Assembly (NCBI GenBank): GCA_028697885.1
Contig: JAQVER010000041.1
Span: 1-34,593 of the forward strand
Direction: 5' to 3'
DNA from: Desulfocapsaceae bacterium
GTDB taxonomy: Bacteria > Desulfobacterota > Desulfobulbia > Desulfobulbales > Desulfocapsaceae
Length of the DNA stretch: 34,593 nt
This document shows, one piece after another, positions 1-10,959 of this stretch. The position numbers were made by a program, and so were the translations under genes. The notes under the pieces were generated by a model. It saw only the letters and a program-made list of their open reading frames with translations. It had not been told where the DNA came from and made no database searches. How positions within the stretch are numbered: the stretch's first letter is position 1; every line of letters starts with the position of its first letter.

Positions 1-843
1 GTTTTTGGCCTCAAGGGGCTTAGTAAAAGTGGGCCCACCGGTACCTGAATCAAACTTGTTCCTGGAACTGAAGAGCGGCTCACCGGAGACCACATCCACA
101 TAGATCCCCTGCTCTTTATTATCCCAGTATTCATTATAAAAGGCCGGTTCAGTCCCCTCTCTCTGAGTCACATCATACTGCAAGGGGGTGAGGCGACGGC
201 GCAGTTCTTCATCGGTTGGTTTCACATATTTTTTCTGCTGTTTGTCTTTTAGCAACCACATCTTTTCCAGAAAGGCCTTTCTTCCGGAGCCTTCCTTGTA
301 GGCCGCATAATGGCTGTAATTCTTCCGGTAATACTCCTGATGATACTCTTCCGCCTCATAAAACGGGACAGCCGGCAGGATCCGGGTGGCAATGGGCCCT
401 GAAAACAAACCAGAGGCCGCCAGATCTGCCTTGGATTTTTCAGACAGCACCCTCTGCCCCTCATTCTGATAGAAGATGGCCGTTTTATATTGAGAACCAC
501 GATCAGCAAACTGGCCGCCTCCATCAGTAGGATCGATCTGACGCCAGAATACCTCCAGTAATTGCCCATAAGAGACTTTCGCAGGATTATAAATCACCCT
601 TACCCCTTCATAATGATCGGTCCGTCCGCTGCTTACCTGCTGATAATCTGCAGTCTCCTTGCTGCCACCGACATACCCGACCCTAACCTCAAGGACTCCT
701 TCCATCTCAACAAAAGGCGGCTCCATGCACCAGAAGCAACCGCCGCCAAAGACGGCCACTTCCCTTTGTTCTTCTGCCATAACCGGCGCAACACAGGCCA
801 CACCCATCAACAACACAGCCAGGAAAGTTATAATTAAAGACAT
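1..843 (-). CDS. msrAB: Exported peptide methionine sulfoxide reductase MsrA-MsrB fusion, 3' end outside window
   Basis: Repairs oxidised methionine in proteins; the N-terminal MsrA half acts on the S-sulfoxide and the C-terminal MsrB half on the R-sulfoxide. The frame opens at an ATG at 843, preceded by GGAGG seven bases upstream, and stays open to base 1 (281 codons). Residues 1-23 form a signal peptide ending VMA, so the enzyme probably works in the periplasm. The MsrA signature GCFWCME holds the catalytic Cys at residue 36. The MsrB half starts near residue 200 ([16 protein letters not shown]) and includes GEPLFSS and KFDSGTGGP. The usual zinc-site CxxC of MsrB reads DVVS here, which suggests a zinc-free type, and the usual GTGWPSF reads GTGGPTF. 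The MsrB catalytic Cys lies outside the window. It is divergent from pyrG. Family assignment is firm; activity of the B half cannot be judged. Confidence 0.93.
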   Translation of the reverse strand, partial: MSLIITFLAVLLMGVACVAPVMAEEQREVAVFGGGCFWCMEPPFVEMEGVLEVRVGYVGGSKETADYQQVSSGRTDHYEGVRVIYNPAKVSYGQLLEVFWRQIDPTDGGGQFADRGSQYKTAIFYQNEGQRVLSEKSKADLAASGLFSGPIATRILPAVPFYEAEEYHQEYYRKNYSHYAAYKEGSGRKAFLEKMWLLKDKQQKKYVKPTDEELRRRLTPLQYDVTQREGTEPAFYNEYWDNKEQGIYVDVVSGEPLFSSRNKFDSGTGGPTFTKPLEAKN

Positions 844-910
844 GACAGCCTCCAGGGAATCATTTTTGAGAATTATTCTTGATCAAAGAAACTAGTTACG
901 GCAAGGCTGA

Positions 911-3489
<2,579 letters not shown>

Positions 3490-3580
3490 GTCTTCAGTTC
3501 TTTACTTTTTTAATTCCCCAGCAAATTCTGTGTAAAAAAATAGAACAAAGCAGAATCACTGAAAAACTGGAGATTATGCC

Positions 3581-5635
3581 ATGAAGTTCTCACAAGCCTT
3601 CCTCCAAAAAATAAAGCAGAACGGTATGATGTCTGCGCTATTTGGCCTGTTGTTGGTATCATCTTTTTTGTCGCCGATCGTATCGGCTGATGTATATGCC
3701 TTCAGCAATACGATTATTGAGAAGAAAAATAGCCCTGAGAATGCAAAACTTGCGGCCAAAGCGAACCAGGATGGATCTGTCAGGATTATTGTCAGGGTGA
3801 AAACAACGCAACCATTTCAGCCCATGGCCGATGCAGTATCCTCTTCGGCACATGTGCAGATGAGTCAAATCGCCTCTGCTCAAAAGTCTGTATTAAGGGG
3901 GTTGGCAGGACATAAGATACTGCATAGTTACAAGTTTAGATATACGCCATATCTCTCAATGACCGTTGACAGCGCAGCCTTGGATGCCCTTCTTGCTTCT
4001 CCGGATGTGCAACAGATTCAAGAGGATACGCTGAGCGCCCCTACTCTTGACCTGAGCGTTCCCCGCATCGGGGCTTCCAATCTACATTCATCCAATATTA
4101 AAGGTACCGGGGTCACCATCGCGGTCTTGGATACAGGGGTTGATAAAACCCATCCGTTCCTCTCCGGAAGTGTGGTTTCAGAGGCCTGTTATTCAACGGA
4201 TTATTTGCCATATAACAGTACAACTGTATGTCCTGGGGGCGTGATGGAATCAACCGCCACTGACTCGGCCATGCCGTATATCAGCGGAATTTGTCCAGCA
4301 GGGAAGTGTGATCACGGCACCCATGTGGCCGGTATTGCTGGAGGCAGACAATCTGTCAGCGGCTCTCCCGGTCCCGGGGTTGCGCCGGAAGCTGGTATCA
4401 TCGCAGTGCAGGTTTTTTCACGATTCGACAGCGAGGAGCAGTGTGGTGTTGGGAAAGCACCTTGTGCATTATCCTATACCAGCGACCAAATAAAAGGACT
4501 TGAACGAATTTATGCCTTAAAAGACACCTACACGATTGCATCTGTAAATATGAGTCTTGGCGGCGGTAACTATAACAGTACTTGTGACACTGACTCAAGA
4601 AAAGCAATCATTGACAATCTACAAGCTGCAGGCATTGCCACCATTATTGCCTCAGGCAACAATGGTTATTGTGGCTCTATCAGCGCTCCTGCCTGCATAT
4701 CGTCTGCTATCAGTGTGGGAGCCACTGATGATGCAGATCACGTTGCCTCATATTCAAACAGCGCCGATTTTATGAGTCTTTTTGCCCCTGGCTCAACGAT
4801 CAATTCCTCAATTCCCGGCAACAGTTATGCAAGCTGGAATGGGACCTCAATGGCAACGCCCCATGTAACAGGCGCTTGGGCATTGATCAAACAACAAAGA
4901 CCAGACGCCAGCGTAGCAGAAATTCTTAGCGCCTTCCAGGCCACAGGATTATCTGTTACGGACGGCGACTGTCCTTCTGTAACAAAAAAAAGGATTAATG
5001 TGTTAGAGAATTTCATGACAGCACCATCCTACAACCTCAATGTAAACTCCTCCGGTGCGTCCAGCATTGCCATTACCGGCAATCCCGGACTCTACTCAGG
5101 AACGACTAATTACAGCGAAAGCGGTATTGCCCCAGACACAAACATCACACTGACAGCACCATCTACCTCCGGCAGTACAATCTTTAATAACTGGAGCGGA
5201 TGTGACTCCACAGTCAGCACTGATTGCACCGTTTCAATGACCGCAAACAAAACGGTAACCGCAACTTACACCCCCGATGCTATTGAATTACATAATGGTG
5301 TTGCCGTAAGCAATCTCTCAGGCGCACAAGATGAAATGCTCGATTATTATATCGCTGTTCCCACCGGTACACGCTCTCTGACAATTCAGACATGGGGAGG
5401 CACCGGCGATGCCGACCTCTATGTTCGCTACAATGCCAAGCCGACTCTCATTGACTGGGATCACAGATCATATCTTACCGGAAATACAGAAGATATATCC
5501 ATCAGCAATCCCCAGGCGGGCAACTGGTATATCTCGGTTAATGGATACACTGCCTTTGCCGGAGTCAGCCTTAAGGCCAATTTCGGTTCACCTTGGCTCC
5601 TTTTCATGCCTGCGATCATGAGCAGGCCACAATAA
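3581..5635 (+). CDS. Secreted subtilisin-like serine protease (S8 family) with InlB-type repeat and PPC-like C-terminal domains
   Basis: A 684-residue exported peptidase. A signal peptide spans about residues 1-40, with a hydrophobic core around 18-32. Residues 60-150 resemble an I9-type inhibitory propeptide. The S8 catalytic domain (about 160-480) has Asp184 in AVLDTGVD, His245 in DHGTHVAG, oxyanion Asn360 in ASGNN and Ser423 in GTSMATPHV, so the triad is intact. Several Cys pairs fit an extracytoplasmic fold. Residues 483-564 look like a divergent InlB B-repeat (WSGCDS, MTANKTVTATY). Residues 568-668 match a bacterial pre-peptidase C-terminal beta-sandwich (GDADLYVRY, AGNWYISV). The end, about residues 669-684 (LLFMPAIMSRPQ), is a short hydrophobic tail. 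The start follows GGAG eight bases upstream. It lies between kdsA and kdsC in the same orientation but has no evident role in Kdo synthesis. Substrate unknown. Confidence 0.93.
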   Translation: MKFSQAFLQKIKQNGMMSALFGLLLVSSFLSPIVSADVYAFSNTIIEKKNSPENAKLAAKANQDGSVRIIVRVKTTQPFQPMADAVSSSAHVQMSQIASAQKSVLRGLAGHKILHSYKFRYTPYLSMTVDSAALDALLASPDVQQIQEDTLSAPTLDLSVPRIGASNLHSSNIKGTGVTIAVLDTGVDKTHPFLSGSVVSEACYSTDYLPYNSTTVCPGGVMESTATDSAMPYISGICPAGKCDHGTHVAGIAGGRQSVSGSPGPGVAPEAGIIAVQVFSRFDSEEQCGVGKAPCALSYTSDQIKGLERIYALKDTYTIASVNMSLGGGNYNSTCDTDSRKAIIDNLQAAGIATIIASGNNGYCGSISAPACISSAISVGATDDADHVASYSNSADFMSLFAPGSTINSSIPGNSYASWNGTSMATPHVTGAWALIKQQRPDASVAEILSAFQATGLSVTDGDCPSVTKKRINVLENFMTAPSYNLNVNSSGASSIAITGNPGLYSGTTNYSESGIAPDTNITLTAPSTSGSTIFNNWSGCDSTVSTDCTVSMTANKTVTATYTPDAIELHNGVAVSNLSGAQDEMLDYYIAVPTGTRSLTIQTWGGTGDADLYVRYNAKPTLIDWDHRSYLTGNTEDISISNPQAGNWYISVNGYTAFAGVSLKANFGSPWLLFMPAIMSRPQ

Positions 5636-5686
5636 CAGATCCCTACAATAATATTAGCTTAATTTATTAATCACCCCCTGAATCCC

Positions 5687-6334
5687 ATGTCCCCTGACTC
5701 CTGCATCCCTACAAAGCCCGGCCAGTACCCCTCAGACTGCGAGGTTCTCGAAGGCTACCGTGCCATGGCCAGAAATCAACCAGCCAGCCCCATCCGCAGT
5801 GCGGCCTGGCAGGCAGCGCTTTCCAAGGCCAAACCCATCCGTATCCTGCTCCTCGATGTGGACGGCGTACTCACCGATGGCAGTCTCATCTATTCCCATG
5901 AAGGGCAGGAATCGAAGGCCTTCAATACCCAGGATGGTTTTGGCCTGCGTCTCCTCCAGGAGGCAGGCCTGGAGTTGGGCGTAATTACGGCCCGCAGCTC
6001 CGAGGCCGTGGCCAGGCGTTGTGCCAACCTGAAGATGCGCTATGTCTATCAAGGGGTCGGCAATAAAGTGGAGGCCTACAAAGAAATCCTTAAACAATCA
6101 GACTGCAAACCCTTTGAAATTGCCTACATGGGGGACGACTGGCTGGACCTTGTTCTCCTTACCCGGGCAGGATTCAGCGCTGCTCCGGCCAATGCGGTAC
6201 CAGAAATCAAGGAAGCCGTACACTATACCACCGAACAATCAGGCGGCCATGGCGCAGTCCGGGAGATCTGCAATCTGATTCTTGAGGCCAAAGGTCAGTA
6301 TCGGCAACTTCTGCAAAGCTATATGAGTCGATGA
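5687..6334 (+). CDS. kdsC: 3-deoxy-D-manno-octulosonate 8-phosphate phosphatase (HAD family)
   Basis: Hydrolyses Kdo-8-phosphate to free Kdo, the step after KdsA. The HAD core is clear: nucleophile Asp57 and Asp59 in LLLDVDGVLTDG, the KAFNTQDGFG and ITARSSEAVARR segments typical of KdsC, and the acidic motif GDDWLD at 149-154. Read from 5687 the protein has 215 residues, longer than the usual 170-190, because about 45 residues precede the core. An internal ATG at 5765 gives 189 residues and may be the true start; neither has a strong ribosome-binding site. The stop overlaps lptC (ATGA). Function is firm; the start is uncertain. Confidence 0.93.
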   Translation: MSPDSCIPTKPGQYPSDCEVLEGYRAMARNQPASPIRSAAWQAALSKAKPIRILLLDVDGVLTDGSLIYSHEGQESKAFNTQDGFGLRLLQEAGLELGVITARSSEAVARRCANLKMRYVYQGVGNKVEAYKEILKQSDCKPFEIAYMGDDWLDLVLLTRAGFSAAPANAVPEIKEAVHYTTEQSGGHGAVREICNLILEAKGQYRQLLQSYMSR

Positions 6335-6918
6335 GTATGAACTTTAACAGCAGAAACTTCATCTGGCTGGTCCCCTTTGCCCTGTTGCTCACCTTTCCTT
6401 TGTGGCGAATACCACTGACCGCCTTTCTCGCCCCCCGTGGCGGCTACGACCCTGCCTTGACGCAGAATCGACAAAATGCCCATGACTTTACCATGAATAC
6501 CGTTCATATCATCCAGAGCCATAATGGCCAGACTACCCTTGACATCGTTGCCAAAAGGGCCATGACCGGCAAGACAACCGATGAATTCAAGATGGAGGAT
6601 ATCAACGCCACCATCACCAGCGAGCAGGGAGAACAAACTCACATCACCGCCCGACAGGGCGTCTTTGACAAGACATCCAGCCTGCTTACTCTCATTGACA
6701 AAGTAGTCATCAAAAAGCCCAAGGATAAATACGAGATCTATACCGAGCTCCTCCACTATAACGACAAGAGCAAGATAGCAAACTGCCCCGGACCCACCAG
6801 ACTCATCGGCAAGGACGTATCCATTAAAGGCGGCAGCCTCGAGTACAACATGCTCACCAAGAGCTACGACATTGGCGGTAGGGTCTACTGCAAACTCAAT
6901 GAATTTGTCCGCCCATAG
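6331..6918 (+). CDS. lptC: LPS export ABC transporter periplasmic protein LptC
   Basis: LptC anchors in the inner membrane and passes LPS from LptBFG to LptA. The 195-residue protein has a single N-terminal membrane segment (about residues 9-30, IWLVPFALLLTFPLW) followed by a periplasmic domain of alternating beta-strands with the family pattern (ISGKTTDEFKMEDI-like segment, ITARQGVFDKTSSLLTLIDKVVI, YNMLTKSYDIGGRV). It overlaps kdsC by four bases, and kdsC-lptC adjacency is common in proteobacteria. The usual next genes lptA and lptB are absent: trmO follows on the other strand after 18 bases, so they must lie elsewhere. LptC sequences diverge widely, so the call rests on domain pattern plus context. 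Confidence 0.8.
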   Translation: MSMNFNSRNFIWLVPFALLLTFPLWRIPLTAFLAPRGGYDPALTQNRQNAHDFTMNTVHIIQSHNGQTTLDIVAKRAMTGKTTDEFKMEDINATITSEQGEQTHITARQGVFDKTSSLLTLIDKVVIKKPKDKYEIYTELLHYNDKSKIANCPGPTRLIGKDVSIKGGSLEYNMLTKSYDIGGRVYCKLNEFVRP

Positions 6919-6936
6919 GACTTTCTTTTCCCTCTC

Positions 6937-7650
6937 TCATCTTTCCAAAATCATCAGCACCAGAAAACGCTCCCCCTGCGCCTGCCAGCGGACATTCACA
7001 TCCCAGAGCGCCATCCCGTATTCGCGCATCTGCCGGCGCTGACTGGCCGGCCGGGGATCCTGCTCCAGGCTCTCACAAATCAAAGACCTGAGCCGGCGGC
7101 CTGTACGCTGTTCATAGTCGCGGCAAAATATCGCTGCCTCCTCCGAAAAAACGACCTCCCGCTCCACTGACTCAGGAGGCGGAATGAAGCCGCCACTGGC
7201 ACCAACAATACCGTCACTGTAGGGAACATACGGTTTGATATCAACAACAGGCGTCTGATCGAGCAGATCCAGCTCCGCAATCTCCAAAAATAACCCATGC
7301 TTATCTTGACATATCCCCGTAAGCCGGACCACCGAAAGCCCTAGATAATTAGGGCGGTGGGGACTGCGGCTGGCAAAAACCCCTACCCGCTTCTGCCCCC
7401 CCAGCCAGGGAGGACGAACCGTCGGACGCCAGCCGTCCACCACCGCCTCATGGAAGAGAAACTGGATCCAGATGTGCGAAAAGGCATCCAGTCCCCTGAC
7501 CATCTCTTCCCGGTTATAAGGCGGCAACAATGCAAGACGACCGCTGCTGCTTTTGACCAGACCCGGTTGCCGGGGAATACCGAATTTTTCCGGATAACAG
7601 GAGTGAATGATACCGATAGGAGATATACTGTGTGAAGGGAATTCAATCAT
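6937..7650 (-). CDS. trmO: tRNA (N6-threonylcarbamoyladenosine(37)-N6)-methyltransferase
   Basis: SAM-dependent methylation of t6A37 to m6t6A in threonine tRNAs (TrmO/TsaA/YaeB family). The 237-residue length matches E. coli TrmO. The diagnostic run is present: IGIIHSCYPEKFGIPRQPGL near the N-terminus, GLDAFSHIWIQFLFH, WRPTVRPPWLGG, GVFASRSPHRPNYLGLSVV, the substrate segment TPVVDIKPYVPYSD, and the C-terminal LEQDPRPA and DVNVRWQ. It stands alone on the minus strand, 18 bases tail-to-tail from lptC and head-to-head with the FabI-like gene. No strong ribosome-binding site is visible. Identification is firm. Confidence 0.95.
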   Translation of the reverse strand: MIEFPSHSISPIGIIHSCYPEKFGIPRQPGLVKSSSGRLALLPPYNREEMVRGLDAFSHIWIQFLFHEAVVDGWRPTVRPPWLGGQKRVGVFASRSPHRPNYLGLSVVRLTGICQDKHGLFLEIAELDLLDQTPVVDIKPYVPYSDGIVGASGGFIPPPESVEREVVFSEEAAIFCRDYEQRTGRRLRSLICESLEQDPRPASQRRQMREYGMALWDVNVRWQAQGERFLVLMILER

Positions 7651-7752
7651 TGAAACAACGAGGTAAAAAAGGGTATTCTGGTTAAGGAGCTTTCAAGTAA
7701 GAGACCATCGTTCATGATCTCGCAAAAATAACCGCATCCACAGGACTTGACC

Positions 7753-8565
7753 ATGGATTTTCTTAATCTCACTGATAAAACTTTTGTTCTTTTCGGGCTG
7801 GCCAATAAAAAGTCCCTTGCCTCTGTTATTGGCAAAACCCTGATTGCCCAAGGAGCACGGGTGATCCACGTCGTCCGTTCCCTGGCCCGGCAGGAAACAG
7901 CACGCAACCTCTTTCCCGGATGCCCGGTATTTATCTGCGATGTCGAAGATGAGGCCAATATTATGCGCGTCCGGGATGAGATTGCCGCCGAGATTCAAGC
8001 GGAAAACGGCGGACGCATTCACGGCCTGGTTCACTCCATTGCCTTTGCCAATTACTCCGAGGGCCTGCAGCCTTTTCATGCCACCTTGAAAAAGGATTTT
8101 CTCCAGGCCATGGACATCTCCTGTTTTTCCCTGATCTCCATCTGCAACCATTTTCAGGGACTGCTGGATGCCAATGGTTCAGTGGTCACCATCTCCATCT
8201 CCACCACCAGGATGGCCGCAGAAAACTATGGGTATATGGCGCCGATCAAGGCAGCCCTGGACTCATCCATCTGCTTTCTGGCCAAAAGCTTCTCCGCCTT
8301 TTCCAACATCCGCTTCAACGCCATTGCCCCGGGCCTGCTAAAGACATCGGCCTCCGCAGGGATTCCCGGCTATGTGGACAGTTATCTCTATGCAGAAAAA
8401 GCAACTCTGAGAAAAAAGGCGCTGACCACCCAAGAGGCTGCAGATACCGCTGTCTTTCTTCTCTCGGAACGCTCCTCCGGCATTACCGCCCAGACCCTGG
8501 TGGTCGATGCCGGCATGGCAATAAACTATTTTGACCGGGACATTGTCACCAGAGCAATCAGCTGA
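7753..8565 (+). CDS. FabI-like NAD(P)H-dependent enoyl-ACP reductase / short-chain dehydrogenase
   Basis: FabI-family SDR of 270 residues. FabI reduces enoyl-ACP in fatty acid elongation. The family-type nucleotide-binding segment is [17 protein letters not shown] (about 14-30), followed by CDVEDE (62-67) and the HSIAFAN segment (94-100, compare HSIGFA in E. coli FabI). The Y-x6-K pair is Tyr159 and Lys166. The C-terminus has [16 protein letters not shown] and [10 protein letters not shown], also FabI-like. The position equivalent to E. coli Tyr146 is Ile149, so this may be a divergent paralogue rather than the housekeeping FabI. I chose the ATG at 7753, which has AGGA seven bases upstream; a TTG two codons earlier is possible. 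The FAD oxidoreductase gene follows after 38 bases. Family firm, exact substrate unsure. Confidence 0.82.
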   Translation: MDFLNLTDKTFVLFGLANKKSLASVIGKTLIAQGARVIHVVRSLARQETARNLFPGCPVFICDVEDEANIMRVRDEIAAEIQAENGGRIHGLVHSIAFANYSEGLQPFHATLKKDFLQAMDISCFSLISICNHFQGLLDANGSVVTISISTTRMAAENYGYMAPIKAALDSSICFLAKSFSAFSNIRFNAIAPGLLKTSASAGIPGYVDSYLYAEKATLRKKALTTQEAADTAVFLLSERSSGITAQTLVVDAGMAINYFDRDIVTRAIS

Positions 8566-8603
8566 GACAGCGGTTCACTGAAAACCACAGAGGAGGTACC
8601 AAT

Positions 8604-9710
8604 ATGGGAAAGCATCTGGTTCTGGCAGGCGGCGGACATGCCCACATGGTTACTTTGGCCAATATCAAACTGTTGAGAGATCTCGGACACACAGTAACCG
8701 TCATCGGCCCTTCAGATTATCATTACTATTCCGGCATGGGCCCCGGTATGCTGGGCGCGACCTACGAGCCCGACAATATTCGCTTTGCCACCAGGCAGAC
8801 CGTGGAAGAACAGGGCGGCACCTTTATCCGCGACTCCATAACAGCTGTTGATCCTGTCACCCGGCGACTGCATCTGGCATCCGGACGCATCGTCGATTAC
8901 GACGTTGTCTCCTTCAATACCGGCAGCAGCGTCGATCTCCCGGAGATCATTGGCGATGCCTCCAACATCTATACCGTCAAGCCCATCGAACGCCTGTATG
9001 AGGCCCGCCAGCAGATCCAGGAAAAGGCAATGCAGCAATCAGTGGCTATTGCTGTTATTGGGGGCGGCCCAGCCGGAGCAGAGGCCGCGGGAAACATCCG
9101 CCAGCTTGTCAGTGCCAGCGGACACAAAGTAAAGGTCTCCCTTTTTGCCGGTCACAGCTTTATGGCCAGGTTTTCGGAAAAAGTTCGCCGCAGAAGTCAA
9201 AACCTGCTGGAAAAGAACGGAGTCATCATCCATGAATACGGCTATCTGAAGACCATCAAAGATAACACCCTCATCTTTGATTGCGGGATCACCGAACATG
9301 CCGATTTTATTATCCTGGCAACCGGGGTGCATCCCTCTTCTTTTTTTCGTCAGGCAGGAATCGCCACCGGCCCGGATGGCGGCCTGCTGGTGAATCGCTA
9401 TCTGCAGAGCCCTGATCACCCTGAGATCTTTGGCGGCGGCGACTGTATCTTTTTTGAACCCCAACCCCTGGACAAGGTTGGGGTCTATGCAGTGAGGGAA
9501 AACCCCATCCTTTTTCATAACCTCAAGGCATATCTCCAAGGTGAGGAACTCATCCCCTTTGATCCCGGCAAGGACTATCTTCTGATCTTCAATCTGGGAA
9601 ATGGACAAGGAGTATTACGTAAAAAAGGGCTGATCTTTGCAGGGACCATGGCCTTTTGGATCAAGGATTGGATTGATAAAAAATTTATGACAAAATTCCA
9701 GAAGAGATGA
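8604..9710 (+). CDS. FAD-dependent pyridine nucleotide-disulfide family oxidoreductase (NDH-2/SQR/SelD-associated type)
   Basis: A 368-residue two-dinucleotide-fold flavoprotein. The N-terminal FAD-binding motif is LVLAGGGHAHM (residues 5-15), a wording typical of the oxidoreductase found beside or fused to selenophosphate synthase and of type II NADH dehydrogenase relatives. The second fold is AVIGGGPAGAEAAGNIR (about 149-165). A third FAD contact is IFGGGDCIFF near residue 275. The segment HYYSGMGPGMLGATY after the first fold is also characteristic. There is no obvious C-terminal membrane anchor beyond a moderately hydrophobic stretch (FAGTMAFWIKDWI). Start choice is strong: AGGAGG lies seven bases before the ATG. 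It follows the FabI-like gene in the same direction, probably co-transcribed. Electron acceptor and substrate cannot be told from sequence. Confidence 0.82.
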   Translation: MGKHLVLAGGGHAHMVTLANIKLLRDLGHTVTVIGPSDYHYYSGMGPGMLGATYEPDNIRFATRQTVEEQGGTFIRDSITAVDPVTRRLHLASGRIVDYDVVSFNTGSSVDLPEIIGDASNIYTVKPIERLYEARQQIQEKAMQQSVAIAVIGGGPAGAEAAGNIRQLVSASGHKVKVSLFAGHSFMARFSEKVRRRSQNLLEKNGVIIHEYGYLKTIKDNTLIFDCGITEHADFIILATGVHPSSFFRQAGIATGPDGGLLVNRYLQSPDHPEIFGGGDCIFFEPQPLDKVGVYAVRENPILFHNLKAYLQGEELIPFDPGKDYLLIFNLGNGQGVLRKKGLIFAGTMAFWIKDWIDKKFMTKFQKR

Positions 9711-9792
9711 TTCGTTTTGAATCATCAGTATCCAGCAGGAATTGCTTGTGTTGATAACATGAACTCAAGTCTGATGGTGAGGCGAAGACCAC

Positions 9793-10767
9793 TTACCACT
9801 TCTGCCCTTGATGCCAGTTCCAGGCAGTAGCCAAAATCTCCTCAACGTCCCTATAGTCGGCCTGCCAGCCCAGCTCGTTATGAATGAGAGTACTGTCCGC
9901 TACCAATATGGCCGGATCTCCCGAACGTCTCTCCTCGTAATCAAAGGGAATTTCGCTGCCCACCACCTGTTCGGCCGCCTCTATAATTTCCAAAATGGAA
10001 AACCCCTTGCCGTTTCCCAGATTAAAGCCATGGGCCCCTTTTTTGGTGCCCATATAAGCAAGAGCCTGGAGATGTGCTGTGCATAAATCATTGATATGGA
10101 TATAATCCCGGACGCAGGTTCCATCTGCGGTGCTATAATCCTTACCAAAAACCTTAAGCCTTTTCCCGCCTTTCAGCACAGCTTTCAGGACATTGGGGAT
10201 GAGATGGGTCTCCGGATTATGTGCTTCTCCAATTTCCGCATCAGGATCAGCACCAGCCGCATTAAAGTAGCGAAGGCTCACAGAATTAAGGCCATATGCC
10301 TGAGCGTAGTCCTTTAAAATCCGTTCCACCATCAGTTTTGTCTGGCCGTAGGGGTTAATAGGATTCTGGGGGTGTGTCTCATCAATAAAATCTTTGATCG
10401 GATTACCAAAGGTTGAAGCGGAGGAAGAAAAAACAAATTTCTTTACTTCATATTTAACCATTGTCTCCAGAAGGTTCAAAGTTCCTGTCACATTATTTCG
10501 GTAATATAACGAGGGATTAGCCATTGACTCGCCCACCAGGGACTTAGCAGAAAAATGCATGACAGCATCAAAGCTTTGTTTGTTAAAAAGCTGGTCAAGC
10601 GCGTTCAGATCCAGCAAATCCCCTTCTGCAAGCTCCCCCCATTTGACTGCCTGGCGGTGGCCGGTTGAAAAGTTGTCAAACACTGTAATTTTATGATCTT
10701 GGGTGGCAAGCATCTTTGCCATGTGGGAGCCGATGTATCCGGCCCCGCCACAGATGAGTATGTTCAT
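9793..10767 (-). CDS. galE: UDP-glucose 4-epimerase
   Basis: Interconverts UDP-glucose and UDP-galactose for LPS or polysaccharide synthesis. The 324-residue extended SDR has the NAD motif GGAGYIGSHM (residues 7-16), the DNFSTGH segment, SAKSLVGESM, the SSSAST catalytic serine region, the catalytic Tyr/Lys in NPYGQTKLMVE, RYFNAAGADP, and CVRDYIHINDL, all typical of GalE. It is a single minus-strand gene, tail-to-tail with the FAD oxidoreductase and downstream of the pst operon on the same strand after a 192-base gap. Nucleotide-sugar specificity could include GlcNAc forms, but the sequence is close to classical GalE. Confidence 0.94.
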   Translation of the reverse strand: MNILICGGAGYIGSHMAKMLATQDHKITVFDNFSTGHRQAVKWGELAEGDLLDLNALDQLFNKQSFDAVMHFSAKSLVGESMANPSLYYRNNVTGTLNLLETMVKYEVKKFVFSSSASTFGNPIKDFIDETHPQNPINPYGQTKLMVERILKDYAQAYGLNSVSLRYFNAAGADPDAEIGEAHNPETHLIPNVLKAVLKGGKRLKVFGKDYSTADGTCVRDYIHINDLCTAHLQALAYMGTKKGAHGFNLGNGKGFSILEIIEAAEQVVGSEIPFDYEERRSGDPAILVADSTLIHNELGWQADYRDVEEILATAWNWHQGQKW

Positions 10768-10875
10768 AGTATGAAAGTACGTTTATAGTTTGAAGCCTCT
10801 GAAAGGAGAAAAAATAATCAAAAAGACTCTCTTGCACAGAAGACGGAATGAACAGAAAATTTATGGCAAAATTTC

Positions 10876-10895
10876 ACTCGATTAAAACATCGAGT
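10876..10895. repeat. Short inverted repeat between phoU and galE
   Basis: Arms ACTCGAT (10876-10882) and ATCGAGT (10889-10895) are perfect complements around a six-base centre. It lies in the 192-base gap after phoU and before galE, 109 bases from the galE start. There is no adjacent T-run on the minus strand, so it is a weak terminator candidate for the pst operon and could equally be an operator for galE. Function is inference. Confidence 0.35.
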
Positions 10896-10959
10896 AAATA
10901 ACCAACCTCAAAACTCTGCAGGTTTCTTACAGTTCGTGATCCGAAAAAAAAACGGCAGT

